64,000 bases of DNA, from contig JAFTKO010000007.1 in the NCBI GenBank assembly GCA_017453205.1, forward strand, positions 62,001 through 126,000, read 5' to 3'. This DNA comes from Clostridia bacterium. GTDB lineage: Bacteria > Bacillota > Clostridia > Oscillospirales > CAG-272. Of the stretch, positions 8,478-17,400 are shown in pieces (positions within the stretch are counted from its first letter, which is position 1; each line of letters opens with the position of its first letter). A program made the translations under genes and the position numbers. Below the pieces are notes generated by a model. It was not told the origin of the DNA. It searched no databases and saw only the letters and a list, made by a program, of their open reading frames with translations.

Positions 8478-10004
8478 GTGAAAAAAAAGGGATTGCTTGC
8501 GTTTGATCTTGGTACAAGCGGGGTAAAGTGCTCGGTTTATGATACTGATGCTAACCTGCTGAATGCTGCATATGGAGAATATGAAACCGTTTATCCCCAT
8601 GCTGATTGGAGGGAACAGGAACCCTCTATATGGATAGACAGAATTATTAAAGCCTGTCACGTATTGCGCAAAACGCTTTTAGAATTTGAAATTTGCGGGA
8701 TCGGGGTATCCGGGCATTCTTTAGGCGTTTTGCCCATTGATGAAAACGGAGAGTTGTTGACGAAGCGCGTGCCGATTTGGTCGGATGCCAGAGCCAAGAC
8801 GCAAGCAAAAGCTTTTTTTGAAAAGGTCGATCGTAGAACTTGGTATGAACAAACAGGAAACGGTTTTCCTGCTGAACTTTACTCTCTTTTTAAGATTATG
8901 TGGTATCGTGACAATACTCCCGAAATCTACCAAAAGACCGCAAAATTTATCGGTACCAAGGATTATATAAATCTTTATCTTACCGGAGTGGCGGTAACCG
9001 ATGTTTCCTATGCTTCGGGAAGTGGGCTTTACAGCCTTAAAGAGGGAACTTATATAAAAGAATATGCAAAGGCTGCCGAGATCGATATCAAAAAGCTTCC
9101 CAAAATATATCCCTCAAGCGCGATTATCGGCAGAGTGACCGCAAAAGCGGCAAAGGAACTGGGGATTGCAGAAGGGATTCCCGTAGTAGCAGGCGGTGTG
9201 GATAATGCCTGTATGGCGTTGGGAGCGGGGTGCTTTGAGGATGGAGACACATACGCGTCACTCGGTTCCTCGGCGTGGATTACGGTTTCGGCGTCGGAGC
9301 CGGTTGTGGACTATGAAAAGATGATCTATACCTTTGCACATTGTATTCCCGGAAAGTTCATTCCCAGCATTGGCATTTTTGCCTCGGGTAGTGCACTTGC
9401 ATGGGCGGCTGATAATTTTTTCCCGGATATCGTGGGAAATGACCGATTTGATGAGATTGGTGCGTTAGCCAAAAAATCCTGTGCGGGTGCCAATGGACTA
9501 CTGTTTAATCCTTGTTTGTCCGGTGGTTCATCTTCAGATAAATCACCAAATATCCGCGGCGGGGTGTTTAATCTCTCGCTTAAGCATACAAGAGCCGACC
9601 TTGCGCATGCCGTGTTTGACGGTATCGCCATGCATTTGTGTGCATCGGCAGAGCCCTTGAACAAGTATCTCGGCAAACGGTTGTTGTTGGTAGGAGGAGG
9701 CGCAAAAGGGGCTTTTTCACGACAAATCTATGCCGACGTATTTGGTAAGGAGGTTGTAGTTTCGCGTGTCAAGCAGGATGCAGCTTCTCTTGGTGCGGCG
9801 GTACTTGCGGCTGTAGGTTGCGGATTATGGCACTCCTTTGACCCGTTGAAAGAGATTCACAAGGATCTTACAGTCTGCCGTCCCAATATGTATAATTATA
9901 GTGTTTATGAAAAGCTCTTTCCGTTCTATAAGAAGTTGTGTGATGCTTGTTCCGACCTTGGTGACGGACTTGCGGATCTTGAGCTTTATAATTCTTTTTA
10001 TTAA
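8478..10004 (+). CDS. FGGY-family carbohydrate kinase
   Basis: A 508-residue sugar or polyol kinase of the xylulokinase/ribulokinase/glycerol-kinase superfamily. The N-terminal ATPase motif is L-A-F-D-L-G-T-S-G-V-K. The C-terminal adenosine-binding segment L-L-L-V-G-G-G-A-K-G-A-F-S is followed by D-A-A-S-L-G-A-A. I chose GTG 8478 because GGAGAGGTGG sits at a good distance; the GTG at 8466 overlaps that site. FGGY kinases phosphorylate ketoses and alditols such as xylulose, ribulose, ribitol and arabinitol; motifs do not fix the substrate. As first gene of an operon with a diol-dehydratase-like radical enzyme and a deoxyribose-phosphate aldolase, it probably makes the phosphorylated five-carbon substrate of that pathway. 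Confidence 0.88.
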   Translation: MKKKGLLAFDLGTSGVKCSVYDTDANLLNAAYGEYETVYPHADWREQEPSIWIDRIIKACHVLRKTLLEFEICGIGVSGHSLGVLPIDENGELLTKRVPIWSDARAKTQAKAFFEKVDRRTWYEQTGNGFPAELYSLFKIMWYRDNTPEIYQKTAKFIGTKDYINLYLTGVAVTDVSYASGSGLYSLKEGTYIKEYAKAAEIDIKKLPKIYPSSAIIGRVTAKAAKELGIAEGIPVVAGGVDNACMALGAGCFEDGDTYASLGSSAWITVSASEPVVDYEKMIYTFAHCIPGKFIPSIGIFASGSALAWAADNFFPDIVGNDRFDEIGALAKKSCAGANGLLFNPCLSGGSSSDKSPNIRGGVFNLSLKHTRADLAHAVFDGIAMHLCASAEPLNKYLGKRLLLVGGGAKGAFSRQIYADVFGKEVVVSRVKQDAASLGAAVLAAVGCGLWHSFDPLKEIHKDLTVCRPNMYNYSVYEKLFPFYKKLCDACSDLGDGLADLELYNSFY

Positions 10005-10016
10005 GGAGGTTTCACA

Positions 10017-12035
10017 ATGTACGAATCGATTTTAAGCAATACGTTAGATGTATTAAAGTCTTTGATCTTTCCTATTCCTGCGCAAGGAGGTATTGCGGGA
10101 TCGGGATTAAAATGCGGCAATATCGAATGGGCAAGAGAGATGGGAAGATCGGATAATCATCATTATCCTATGGGAACAGCTTATCTCAAAATGGGTGTTC
10201 GCGGAGTGGCGGAAAAGGCTGCGGCGTCGGCAAAAAAAACGGAGTCCCCCGAAAAACGCGAGCTTTTAGAGGGAATCTCCAAGGTATATGATGAGATTGG
10301 AAACAGCCTTGCGCGTTACGCCGAAGAGGTCTACGCCAATGCGGGAGACGACCAACGTCTACTCCGTATTGCCGACAATTTAAAAGCACTCTCTCAAAGA
10401 GCGCCTGTTCATTTTGATGAAGCTTTACAGTTGGTAGCTTTGATGTGGTATTTACGTACCTTATCCTGCGGAGGTGCGGATATCGGACGGTTGGACGTCC
10501 ATTTGAAACCCTATTTTGAAAACGATATCTCCAATGGGTATCTCACCGAGAACGACGTTCGCGAGCTTTTGTGTGATTTTTGGTTGCTTATTAACCAAAA
10601 GTGCGGAGGCGATACACTAAACAATGTAATGGTGGGTGGAATGAACCCCGATGGCTCTGATGCGGGAAGCAGACTTTCGGTACTGATGCTGGAGGCAACG
10701 CAAAAATGTGCCATGAGTGAGCCTCACATCAATGTACGTGTACACCCAAATCTGAATCCGGATATCTATCATGCGATGTTGAAAGTACAATTGATGGGAC
10801 AAGGACAGGCAACGGCGTATAATGACGAGGTTGTCATTCCGGGGCTGATTAAGTTCGGTATTCCGGAAAAGCTTGCGTACAGCTATACCAACGATGGCTG
10901 TACCGAGATCATGTTGGATGGATACAGCGGCATCGATTTTGCGCATATGGACGCGGTCGGTGTCTTTGAATTGGCGTTTAACAACGGCAACTGGGCACCC
11001 AGAACCTATCGTAAGCCGGTCAAATACTGGCACAAAAATAATGCCGAGCGCTTTTATACCCCCGAAGTTGTTCCCGGGATTCCGACAGGTAGGGTAGAGG
11101 ATTGCGAGACTTTTGATGAGTTTTACAAGCAGTTTCTTCGCCAATACGAATTTCAAACGCGTTATAAGGCAAACGGACTTAAGCGAAGAGAGGATGACAG
11201 ACGGGTCAATATCGTAACTTCACTTCTGCTCAACGGAACTTATGACTATATACTCGATTCGGGCAAGGATATCCAGAGAGGTGGTTTTCCTGTAACAGCG
11301 TATATGTTATTCTCCGGATCAATTCCCACAGTGGCAGATTGCTTGGTCTCAATTAAAAAATTGGTATATGAACAAAAGAAATATACGGTCTCACAGATTA
11401 AGGAAGCAATCCGTGTTAATTTTGATGGCTATGAGATGATGCGGCAGGAGATGGCTTCCATGCCCAAATTCGGAAATGATATTGATGAGGTTGACCTTAT
11501 CGCAGCAGATATTGCATCACATTTTTGTCAATGGCTTGATGATTTCCGTAATGAGACGGGGTTTGCAATTATGCCGGCCCTAATAGGATGGCGTTTTTTG
11601 GAGGAAGCCTACGGCGTCGCTGCGACCCCGGATGGCAGACGCTATACCGATCCCATCGCGGAACACTATTGTGCCACACCGGGAAAAGCGAGCAAAGGTC
11701 CTACAGCGCATATCAATTCAATTGCTAAAGCAAAAGATGCAATTGCAAGATCCGTTGGCGTTTGTGCGGTTCACATTACACTTCCAAGCAATTTTGGAAA
11801 TACCGAGAAGAGCTTAATGATCCTTGACAGTTTGGTGAAATCCGCATTTGCACAAGGTCTTAATCAGATGAACATTGCTATTTATGATGCAGAACTACTC
11901 AAAAAAGCTCAAAAGGATCCTGAAAATCATAAGGATATCATCGTTCGTGTATGGGGATATAGTGCGCAATTTGTGGGGCTTTGCAAGGAGATGCAGGATC
12001 ATGTGATTAGCCGTGTGGCGGCAAAATTAACTTAA
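10017..12035 (+). CDS. glycyl radical enzyme 1 (PFL superfamily, diol dehydratase-like)
   Basis: A 672-residue glycyl radical enzyme. The C-terminal radical loop reads R-V-W-G-Y-S-A with the radical Gly at residue 647. The active-site loop reads N-D-G-C-T-E with thiyl Cys295 and Glu297, the C-x-E arrangement of diol dehydratases and related eliminases rather than the C-C pair of pyruvate formate-lyase. It is shorter at the N-terminus than the 780-850 residues usual for characterised dehydratases. AAGGAGG precedes ATG 10017, only 12 bases after the kinase. It needs the activase encoded at the end of the operon and would be inactivated by oxygen. No microcompartment shell genes are nearby. The proposed reaction, dehydrating a polyol or polyol phosphate to a deoxy-aldehyde, is inferred from motif and context. 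Confidence 0.9.
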   Translation: MYESILSNTLDVLKSLIFPIPAQGGIAGSGLKCGNIEWAREMGRSDNHHYPMGTAYLKMGVRGVAEKAAASAKKTESPEKRELLEGISKVYDEIGNSLARYAEEVYANAGDDQRLLRIADNLKALSQRAPVHFDEALQLVALMWYLRTLSCGGADIGRLDVHLKPYFENDISNGYLTENDVRELLCDFWLLINQKCGGDTLNNVMVGGMNPDGSDAGSRLSVLMLEATQKCAMSEPHINVRVHPNLNPDIYHAMLKVQLMGQGQATAYNDEVVIPGLIKFGIPEKLAYSYTNDGCTEIMLDGYSGIDFAHMDAVGVFELAFNNGNWAPRTYRKPVKYWHKNNAERFYTPEVVPGIPTGRVEDCETFDEFYKQFLRQYEFQTRYKANGLKRREDDRRVNIVTSLLLNGTYDYILDSGKDIQRGGFPVTAYMLFSGSIPTVADCLVSIKKLVYEQKKYTVSQIKEAIRVNFDGYEMMRQEMASMPKFGNDIDEVDLIAADIASHFCQWLDDFRNETGFAIMPALIGWRFLEEAYGVAATPDGRRYTDPIAEHYCATPGKASKGPTAHINSIAKAKDAIARSVGVCAVHITLPSNFGNTEKSLMILDSLVKSAFAQGLNQMNIAIYDAELLKKAQKDPENHKDIIVRVWGYSAQFVGLCKEMQDHVISRVAAKLT

Positions 12036-12059
12036 AAATTGGAGATTGGAGACAAGATA

Positions 12060-12737
12060 ATGGATATTAAGACCTTACCGAGAATGATCGATTTGAGTTG
12101 TGTAAAAGCCAATTCGAGTTTTGAAGAAATGAATAAAATGATCGATCTGGCAAAAAAATACAAATTTATTTGTTGTTTCTCAATGCCGTATTACACCGAG
12201 TGGCTGATCGATCAGCTCAAAGATACGCCGGATACGATCGTGGGAGGCGCGGTTGGTTTTCCGCACGGAAACGAGCTGACCGAGCTCAAGGTCATGAGTG
12301 CAAGGGAGCAAAAGGCATTGGGGTGTAAAGAAATCGACATGGTTCAAAACATCACAGCACTGAAAAACGGCGATTACGGTGTGGTAGCGAAGGACATTGC
12401 GGCGGTCAAGTCTGTCATTGGTGATACGCCTCTTAAGGTCATTCTTGAGGTTTCGTATCTGACCGATGACGAGATCTGTCGTGGGGCGGAGATCGCGGTC
12501 AAGAATGGTGCAAACTTTGTCAAAACAGGCACCGGTTGGGGGGATAAGCCAACTACCGTGCGTCACATTGATCTAATTCGTCAGACGATCGGTAACAGCG
12601 CAAAGATCAAAGCCGCGGGAGGCGTGAGAGATCTTGCAACCATGCTTGCTATGATCGATGCCGGTTGCAGTCGTTTTGGTATCGGTGTCAATTCCACAGT
12701 CAAAATCCTGCGTGAAGCGGGAATTTGGCAGGATTGA
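12060..12737 (+). CDS. deoC: deoxyribose-phosphate aldolase (DeoC)
   Basis: A 225-residue class I aldolase. The Schiff-base Lys sits in N-F-V-K-T-G-T-G-W. The proton-relay region E-I-D-M-V-Q-N and the phosphate-binding A-A-G-G-V-R-D are present. DeoC reversibly cleaves 2-deoxyribose 5-phosphate to glyceraldehyde 3-phosphate and acetaldehyde. The usual Lys-Thr-Ser-Thr-Gly is Lys-Thr-Gly-Thr-Gly here, a small change beside the catalytic Lys that may reflect a related 2-deoxy substrate. I chose ATG 12060 with GGAGA seven bases upstream, not the TTG at 12039. It is flanked by the two catalytic partners expected for an acetaldehyde-forming path rather than by nucleoside phosphorylase, so its job here is probably not DNA nucleoside salvage. 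Confidence 0.9.
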   Translation: MDIKTLPRMIDLSCVKANSSFEEMNKMIDLAKKYKFICCFSMPYYTEWLIDQLKDTPDTIVGGAVGFPHGNELTELKVMSAREQKALGCKEIDMVQNITALKNGDYGVVAKDIAAVKSVIGDTPLKVILEVSYLTDDEICRGAEIAVKNGANFVKTGTGWGDKPTTVRHIDLIRQTIGNSAKIKAAGGVRDLATMLAMIDAGCSRFGIGVNSTVKILREAGIWQD

Positions 12738-12771
12738 GTGCATTAACAGACAAGGTAAAGGGGGAATACAT

Positions 12772-13953
12772 ATGGAAAATTTTGAATATTACAATCCCGT
12801 CAAAGTTGTGTTCGGGGAAGGAACGCTTGAACAGATAGGTACCTATGCGGTGCAGTATGGAAAAAAAGCATTGTTGGTAACTTATACCGATTGCGGATTT
12901 TTTGCGGAGACGATCAAAACGATCCACAACAAGCTGAACGCAGCGGGGATTACTTGTGTCGATTATATGGGTGTGACCGCAAATCCAAAGGTGTCACAGG
13001 TCAAGGGTGGTGTCGAACTTTGTAAAGCAAATAGCATTGATCTTATCATTGCCCTCGGTGGAGGAAGCGTCATTGACTGTGCTAAAGTGATCGCAGCAGG
13101 TGTGTACTATGACGGTGAGCTTTCCAATATGTTGATGCTCTCACACAGCGACGTGACCGCTGTACCACCCAAAAAAGCATTGCCTTATATTGCGATTCCC
13201 ACATTAGCGGGTACGGGAAGTGAAATGAATCCTATTGGCGTTGTGACCGATGACGTCACAGGCAAGAAGAGCTACGTATGGGAGCCGAGCTGTTTATATG
13301 CAAGGGTGGCTATCATGGATCCCGAACTAACGGTAGGACTTCCACCATATCAGACGGCTTGCGGTGGATATGATATTTTCGCACATGTCATGGAGGCGTA
13401 TATCAACGGTGATCCCGATAAGGATCTGACCCTTCACGACCGTATGCAGGAGGGTGTGATGAAGGCAGCACTTGAAGCCTTGGAGCGCGTATGGGCAGAT
13501 CCCAAGGATACGCAGGCAAGAGGCGTGATGATGTGGGCGGCTTCGGTCGCGCTCAACGGTTGGCTTTTATCGGGGACCTTCGGGTTTACTCCCATGCACC
13601 AAATGGGACACGTTTTGAGTGCAAAATACAATGCCACGCACGGCGCTACCTTGGCTTGCATGATGGTTTCTTGGATGAAATATTTCGAGAACCGTCCCGA
13701 TAATGCTAAATATGTTAAACTTGCACAGAATGTTTTTGGCTGTGATCTTAAAACCGCAAGAGAAAGGCTTGACCGCGAGATGCAGGCAAAAGGAGTACAA
13801 ACGCGAATTAGTCAATTCGGTGTCACAGAGGAGGCACTTGACGAGCTCACCGATATGGTTGTTGCGGTTTCGTTCGGATCCGACGGCAAGCTTAACGGTC
13901 ACCCCAAAATGACGCGAGAGGATATTTATCAATGCTTTAAGTTGGCACTGTGA
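12772..13953 (+). CDS. iron-containing alcohol dehydrogenase (BDH-like)
   Basis: A 393-residue group III alcohol dehydrogenase. The N-terminal Rossmann-like domain has the cofactor loop G-G-G-S-V-I-D. Metal ligands are visible in G-Y-D-I-F-A-H (Asp, His), the later M-H-Q-M-G-H and A-T-H-G-A-T-L-A. The sequence resembles NAD(P)H-dependent butanol dehydrogenases of clostridia. In this operon its likely substrate is the aldehyde released by DeoC (acetaldehyde to ethanol), recycling NADH from glyceraldehyde 3-phosphate oxidation. I chose ATG 12772, preceded by AAAGGGGGAATACAT; a longer frame reaching back into deoC is not supported. Product assignment is inference. Confidence 0.9.
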   Translation: MENFEYYNPVKVVFGEGTLEQIGTYAVQYGKKALLVTYTDCGFFAETIKTIHNKLNAAGITCVDYMGVTANPKVSQVKGGVELCKANSIDLIIALGGGSVIDCAKVIAAGVYYDGELSNMLMLSHSDVTAVPPKKALPYIAIPTLAGTGSEMNPIGVVTDDVTGKKSYVWEPSCLYARVAIMDPELTVGLPPYQTACGGYDIFAHVMEAYINGDPDKDLTLHDRMQEGVMKAALEALERVWADPKDTQARGVMMWAASVALNGWLLSGTFGFTPMHQMGHVLSAKYNATHGATLACMMVSWMKYFENRPDNAKYVKLAQNVFGCDLKTARERLDREMQAKGVQTRISQFGVTEEALDELTDMVVAVSFGSDGKLNGHPKMTREDIYQCFKLAL

Positions 13954-13975
13954 TCAACAGAAAGGAGTAGAGACT

Positions 13976-16117
13976 ATGAATTATCATCACGGTTTTTATT
14001 TGAAAAGACTGAAAGACACATTTGGAGCTGAATTTCATGGAATGAGCGATCCCGTGCGCGAGGCACATTTGTTCAGAAAAACCTTGGAGCTATATCCACT
14101 TCACATCGAAAAAAACGATCTGATTGCAGGCTGGTACGGTTATACATCCCGTGAGGCATTGGAAAGTGTGTATGTGCCCGAGCCCGAACCGGTACTAAAG
14201 TCAACACGTGAAAAACGTCCCGTTGATTGGTTGCGCGCACACGGTTACAGTCCCGGAGGCTATGACCGTGCACATCATGAGGTTGATTATAAAACGATTC
14301 TCACGCGTGGCATTGATTCTTATATTCAAGAAGTAGAAAATGAACTTCAAAATTCTGAAAATTCCGAAGAAAAGACGGAATATCTGAAAGGAATGTTGAT
14401 CAGCTTAAAGGGGGCAGAGCGATTTTCCACGCGCTATGCCGAACTTGCTGAAGAATTGGCGAGAAATACCGATGATGGTGCAGATAAAGCAAGACTCTTG
14501 CGCATTGCAGCAGCTTGCCGTAAGGTGCCGATGAAGCCTCCTACAGACTTTTTGGAAGCGGTACAGGCAGCATATTTGATTCGTACACTCAACTGTCTCT
14601 CATCTTATACCTGTTGTTCGGTTTCTTTTGGCAGCTTTGATCAATATATGTATCCATACTATCGGGTCTCAAAGGAGAACGGTATGACCGAGGACGAAGC
14701 GATTGCCATTCTGTTGCAGCTGTTTCGTATGTTGGACAATACCTCCGGTAATGACTGTGCCTTAAGTGTCGGCGGTGTGGACGAAAACGACAACGATGCA
14801 ACAAACGAGCTTTCTTATATCTTGATCAAGGCGGAAAAGAAATCTAAACTTCGTGCCCCGCTGTTTACGGCAAGAATCAACCGCAATACCCCCAAGGAGT
14901 TTATGCGTGAGTTGGTATCCAAGGAACTGTTTGAAATGGGACAGCCGAGCTTTTATTCCGAGGAGAACTGTCGTGCGGCGGTCGCAGGACGTGGAATCGA
15001 GCCTTCGGTGGCAAGAAATTTTCAAATTAGCACCTGCATGAATCTGGTCATTGCAAACGCCGAGGCTGCGCACGGTTGGGGATGTAAAGTTAACTGTCAT
15101 CTTCCCTTAGAGCTGGCGCTCAACGGCGGTAAGCCTTTAGTGGGAGAGCTACCTCTTGAATTTAAGACCAAGCCGCGCACAGAGTACAAAAGCATCGATG
15201 AGATCTATACGCAATACCGATCCTATATGATTGAGCTTTTCGATATTGCTATGGATTGGAATCAAGCGGATACTGTACTTCAAGCCAAACACCAACCCAA
15301 TGCTTGGTTATCCGCTCTCACGGATGATTGTATTAAGCGTGGTAAGGACCGTTGGGATGGTGGTGCGCGTTATCACAATCTGATTATCGAGATGATGGGA
15401 TTTGCTAATACCTCGGATGCGATCACGGCAATCGACCGATTGGTGTTTGAACAGGGCAAATATACCATTGACGATTTTATCAAAGCCGCACAAGCAAATT
15501 ATGAAGGGTACGAGCAGCTTCACAAGGATATCCTGCATTGCGACAAATATGGGATGAACATTGATCGTGCTGACCGAAATGCACGCCGACTGTTAGATAT
15601 CAATGCGGAGATCTGTGAAGCCAAGTCTGCCGAAAATCGCAGATATCTTCCATCTCTCCACACACTTTGGGAAGATGTTTTGTGGGCAAAAGGACGACCT
15701 GCATTTCTTGATGGACGTCTTTCCGGTGAACCGGTCAACAAAAACGCGGGCCCTTCCACCTCGGCGCGTCGTGCAGGACCTACTTGCACAGCCATTTCAG
15801 CTTGTAAAATCAATCAAATTCGTTACAGCGGCGGTCAAGCATTGGATGTTCACATCGGTATTCGAAATATGGATTCAATCGCAAACAGAGACAAAATCGC
15901 GGCGTATATTCAAACATATTTCAAAATGGGTGGTTTGCAGTTACAGGTCAACGGGCTTAGCGTTGAGACACTGCAAAAGGCATATGATGCACCGCAGGAA
16001 TATTCCGATCTGTTGGTACGCATCGGAGGGCACAGCCGTTATTTCAGAGATTTTGATGACAACATGAAAAAGAAATTCATTGAACGATTTAAAATTGAGG
16101 AAGGCGCTTTTGGGTGA
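13976..16117 (+). CDS. glycyl radical enzyme 2, atypical active-site loop
   Basis: A 713-residue PFL-superfamily protein. The C-terminal radical loop is L-V-R-I-G-G-H-S-R-Y-F with the radical Gly probably residue 685. The region aligned with the active-site loop reads I-S-T-C-M-N-L-V, so Cys354 is present but the Glu two residues later, general in dehydratases and decarboxylases, is Asn356. Pyruvate formate-lyase's C-C pair is also absent. It shares an operon and, apparently, a single activase with glycyl radical enzyme 1, but the two proteins differ widely and are not a recent duplication. It may act on another substrate, form a heteromer, or use a different base. AGAAAGGAG precedes the ATG. 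Its stop overlaps the activase start. Confidence 0.85.
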   Translation: MNYHHGFYLKRLKDTFGAEFHGMSDPVREAHLFRKTLELYPLHIEKNDLIAGWYGYTSREALESVYVPEPEPVLKSTREKRPVDWLRAHGYSPGGYDRAHHEVDYKTILTRGIDSYIQEVENELQNSENSEEKTEYLKGMLISLKGAERFSTRYAELAEELARNTDDGADKARLLRIAAACRKVPMKPPTDFLEAVQAAYLIRTLNCLSSYTCCSVSFGSFDQYMYPYYRVSKENGMTEDEAIAILLQLFRMLDNTSGNDCALSVGGVDENDNDATNELSYILIKAEKKSKLRAPLFTARINRNTPKEFMRELVSKELFEMGQPSFYSEENCRAAVAGRGIEPSVARNFQISTCMNLVIANAEAAHGWGCKVNCHLPLELALNGGKPLVGELPLEFKTKPRTEYKSIDEIYTQYRSYMIELFDIAMDWNQADTVLQAKHQPNAWLSALTDDCIKRGKDRWDGGARYHNLIIEMMGFANTSDAITAIDRLVFEQGKYTIDDFIKAAQANYEGYEQLHKDILHCDKYGMNIDRADRNARRLLDINAEICEAKSAENRRYLPSLHTLWEDVLWAKGRPAFLDGRLSGEPVNKNAGPSTSARRAGPTCTAISACKINQIRYSGGQALDVHIGIRNMDSIANRDKIAAYIQTYFKMGGLQLQVNGLSVETLQKAYDAPQEYSDLLVRIGGHSRYFRDFDDNMKKKFIERFKIEEGAFG

Positions 16118-17022
16118 TGAGCACAGGAACAGTATTTGATATTCAACGCTTTTGTGTGGATGACGGTCCCGGAATACGCACAACAGTATTCCTTAAGGGG
16201 TGTCCGTTGCATTGCGTTTGGTGTCATAACGCCGAGGGGCTTTCCGGCAAGGTACAGCTTTATTATAGTGCCGAGCATTGTATAGGATGTCAAATCTGCC
16301 AAGCTGTTTGTCCCGTTCAAGCGCATAGATTTACAGACAGTGGACATACAGTGGATTTTTCACGGTGTATCACCTGCGGTGCATGCGTGGATGCTTGTCC
16401 CAATGAGTCGTTACGGTTGGCAGGAAAGTTGATGACAGCAGAGGAAGTTTTAAGTGAGGTGGTAAAAGATCAACCCTTTTTTGAGAGCTCCGGCGGCGGC
16501 ATGACACTGTCGGGCGGGGAGCCGTTAATGCAGGGTGAATTTGCAATATCGCTTGCTAAGCTTGCAAAAGAGCGGGGATTACACGTTTGTATCGAGACAT
16601 CAGGGTTTTGCAACCACGAAACGATGAAGAGTATCGCACAATATGTGGATCTGTTCCTGTTTGATTATAAGCATTCGTCCCCCGAGGCGCATAAACGCTA
16701 TACAGGGGTGGAGAATAAGATTATTTTGGAAAATCTTGAGTTTCTTGAAACACTTGAAAAGCCTGTGATTTTACGTTGTCCTATCATTCCCGATTGCAAC
16801 GATACCAAGGAGCATTACGGGGCTATTGCAGCATTGGCAAACCGAATGAAAAATATTATCGAGATCCACATCGAACCGTATCACCCCTTTGGAGTGAGCA
16901 AATACACCGCGTTGGGACTCACAGCAATGTACAATAGCCAAGAAATGATGCCCAAGGACGCATCGGAGCAAGCTGCCGAAACTGTCAGAGCATTGTCCGG
17001 CAAGAACGTCATCATCTCTTAG
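16117..17022 (+). CDS. glycyl radical enzyme activating enzyme (radical SAM, two extra 4Fe-4S clusters)
   Basis: A 301-residue activase. The radical SAM motif C-x3-C-x2-C is in K-G-C-P-L-H-C-V-W-C-H. A ferredoxin-like insert follows with C-I-G-C-Q-I-C-Q-A-V-C-P and C-I-T-C-G-A-C-V-D-A-C-P, typical of activases for diol dehydratase, benzylsuccinate synthase and hydroxyphenylacetate decarboxylase and absent from PFL activase. The S-G-G-E-P motif binds S-adenosylmethionine. It abstracts hydrogen from the C-terminal glycine of its partner(s). ATG 16117 overlaps the stop of glycyl radical enzyme 2 (TGATG), so the two are translationally coupled. Whether it serves both radical enzymes cannot be told, but no second activase is seen. 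Confidence 0.92.
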   Translation: MSTGTVFDIQRFCVDDGPGIRTTVFLKGCPLHCVWCHNAEGLSGKVQLYYSAEHCIGCQICQAVCPVQAHRFTDSGHTVDFSRCITCGACVDACPNESLRLAGKLMTAEEVLSEVVKDQPFFESSGGGMTLSGGEPLMQGEFAISLAKLAKERGLHVCIETSGFCNHETMKSIAQYVDLFLFDYKHSSPEAHKRYTGVENKIILENLEFLETLEKPVILRCPIIPDCNDTKEHYGAIAALANRMKNIIEIHIEPYHPFGVSKYTALGLTAMYNSQEMMPKDASEQAAETVRALSGKNVIIS

Positions 17023-17072
17023 AGACAGAAGATGAAACATGATCACGTATTAAACAAATAATATAAATCGAT

Positions 17073-17107
17073 AGCGTCTTTTTAAAATTATCATGTAAAA
17101 GGACGCT
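17073..17107 (+). terminator. possible terminator after the activase
   Basis: Inverted repeat AGCGTCTTTTT / AAAAGGACGCT about 50 bases past the activase stop. It lacks a strong T tail, so termination may be partial. Confidence 0.45.
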
Positions 17108-17189
17108 AAAGAAATACAAAAATGTCAGAAAGATTTCATTTTTCTAAAAAAGCAATATCAGAAATTTTAAGGAAAGGAGGAACTTGAAC

Positions 17190-17324
17190 ATGAAAAAGCA
17201 TTACACTACCCCGGAAGTAAAAGAAATTTTAGTATCAGTAGAAGATGTAATTGTTACCAGCGGGTTATTGGGAGATGACATCAATAGTAATCCCGGTGGC
17301 TCTCAGTCATGGATCGAAGGTTAA
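17190..17324 (+). CDS. 44-residue peptide, unknown function
   Basis: A short gene with a perfect GGAAAGGAGG ribosome binding site 9 bases before ATG. The product starts M-K-K-H-Y-T-T-P-E-V, continues with an acidic, beta-prone segment, and ends in a Gly/Ser/Asn-rich tail (S-N-P-G-G-S-Q-S-W-I-E-G). It has no signal peptide, no transmembrane segment and no Cys. Small proteins beginning M-K-K-x-Y-x-x-P-x are common, unannotated and often near export or surface genes in gut Bacillota; that comparison is from memory. It sits 76 bases upstream of the first surface lipoprotein of the following cassette. A modified-peptide precursor or secreted signal are possibilities, but no maturation enzyme is adjacent. 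Confidence 0.7.
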   Translation: MKKHYTTPEVKEILVSVEDVIVTSGLLGDDINSNPGGSQSWIEG

Positions 17325-17400
17325 TAACAGCAAATGAACCCGAAAATGAAATCTTCTGACAAAAACCAAATTGAAAAAAGTGAAATAAAAGGAGGCTTTA

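Noticed and set aside
10017..16117. Anaerobic ribonucleotide reductase or pyruvate formate-lyase for the two radical enzymes
   Set aside because: No ATP-cone or NrdD Cys-rich C-terminus, no C-C pair of PFL, and the activase has the extra ferredoxin-type clusters absent from PFL and NrdG activases.
8478..17022. Bacterial microcompartment locus
   Set aside because: Searched for shell-protein genes and encapsulation tails around the radical enzymes; none seen.
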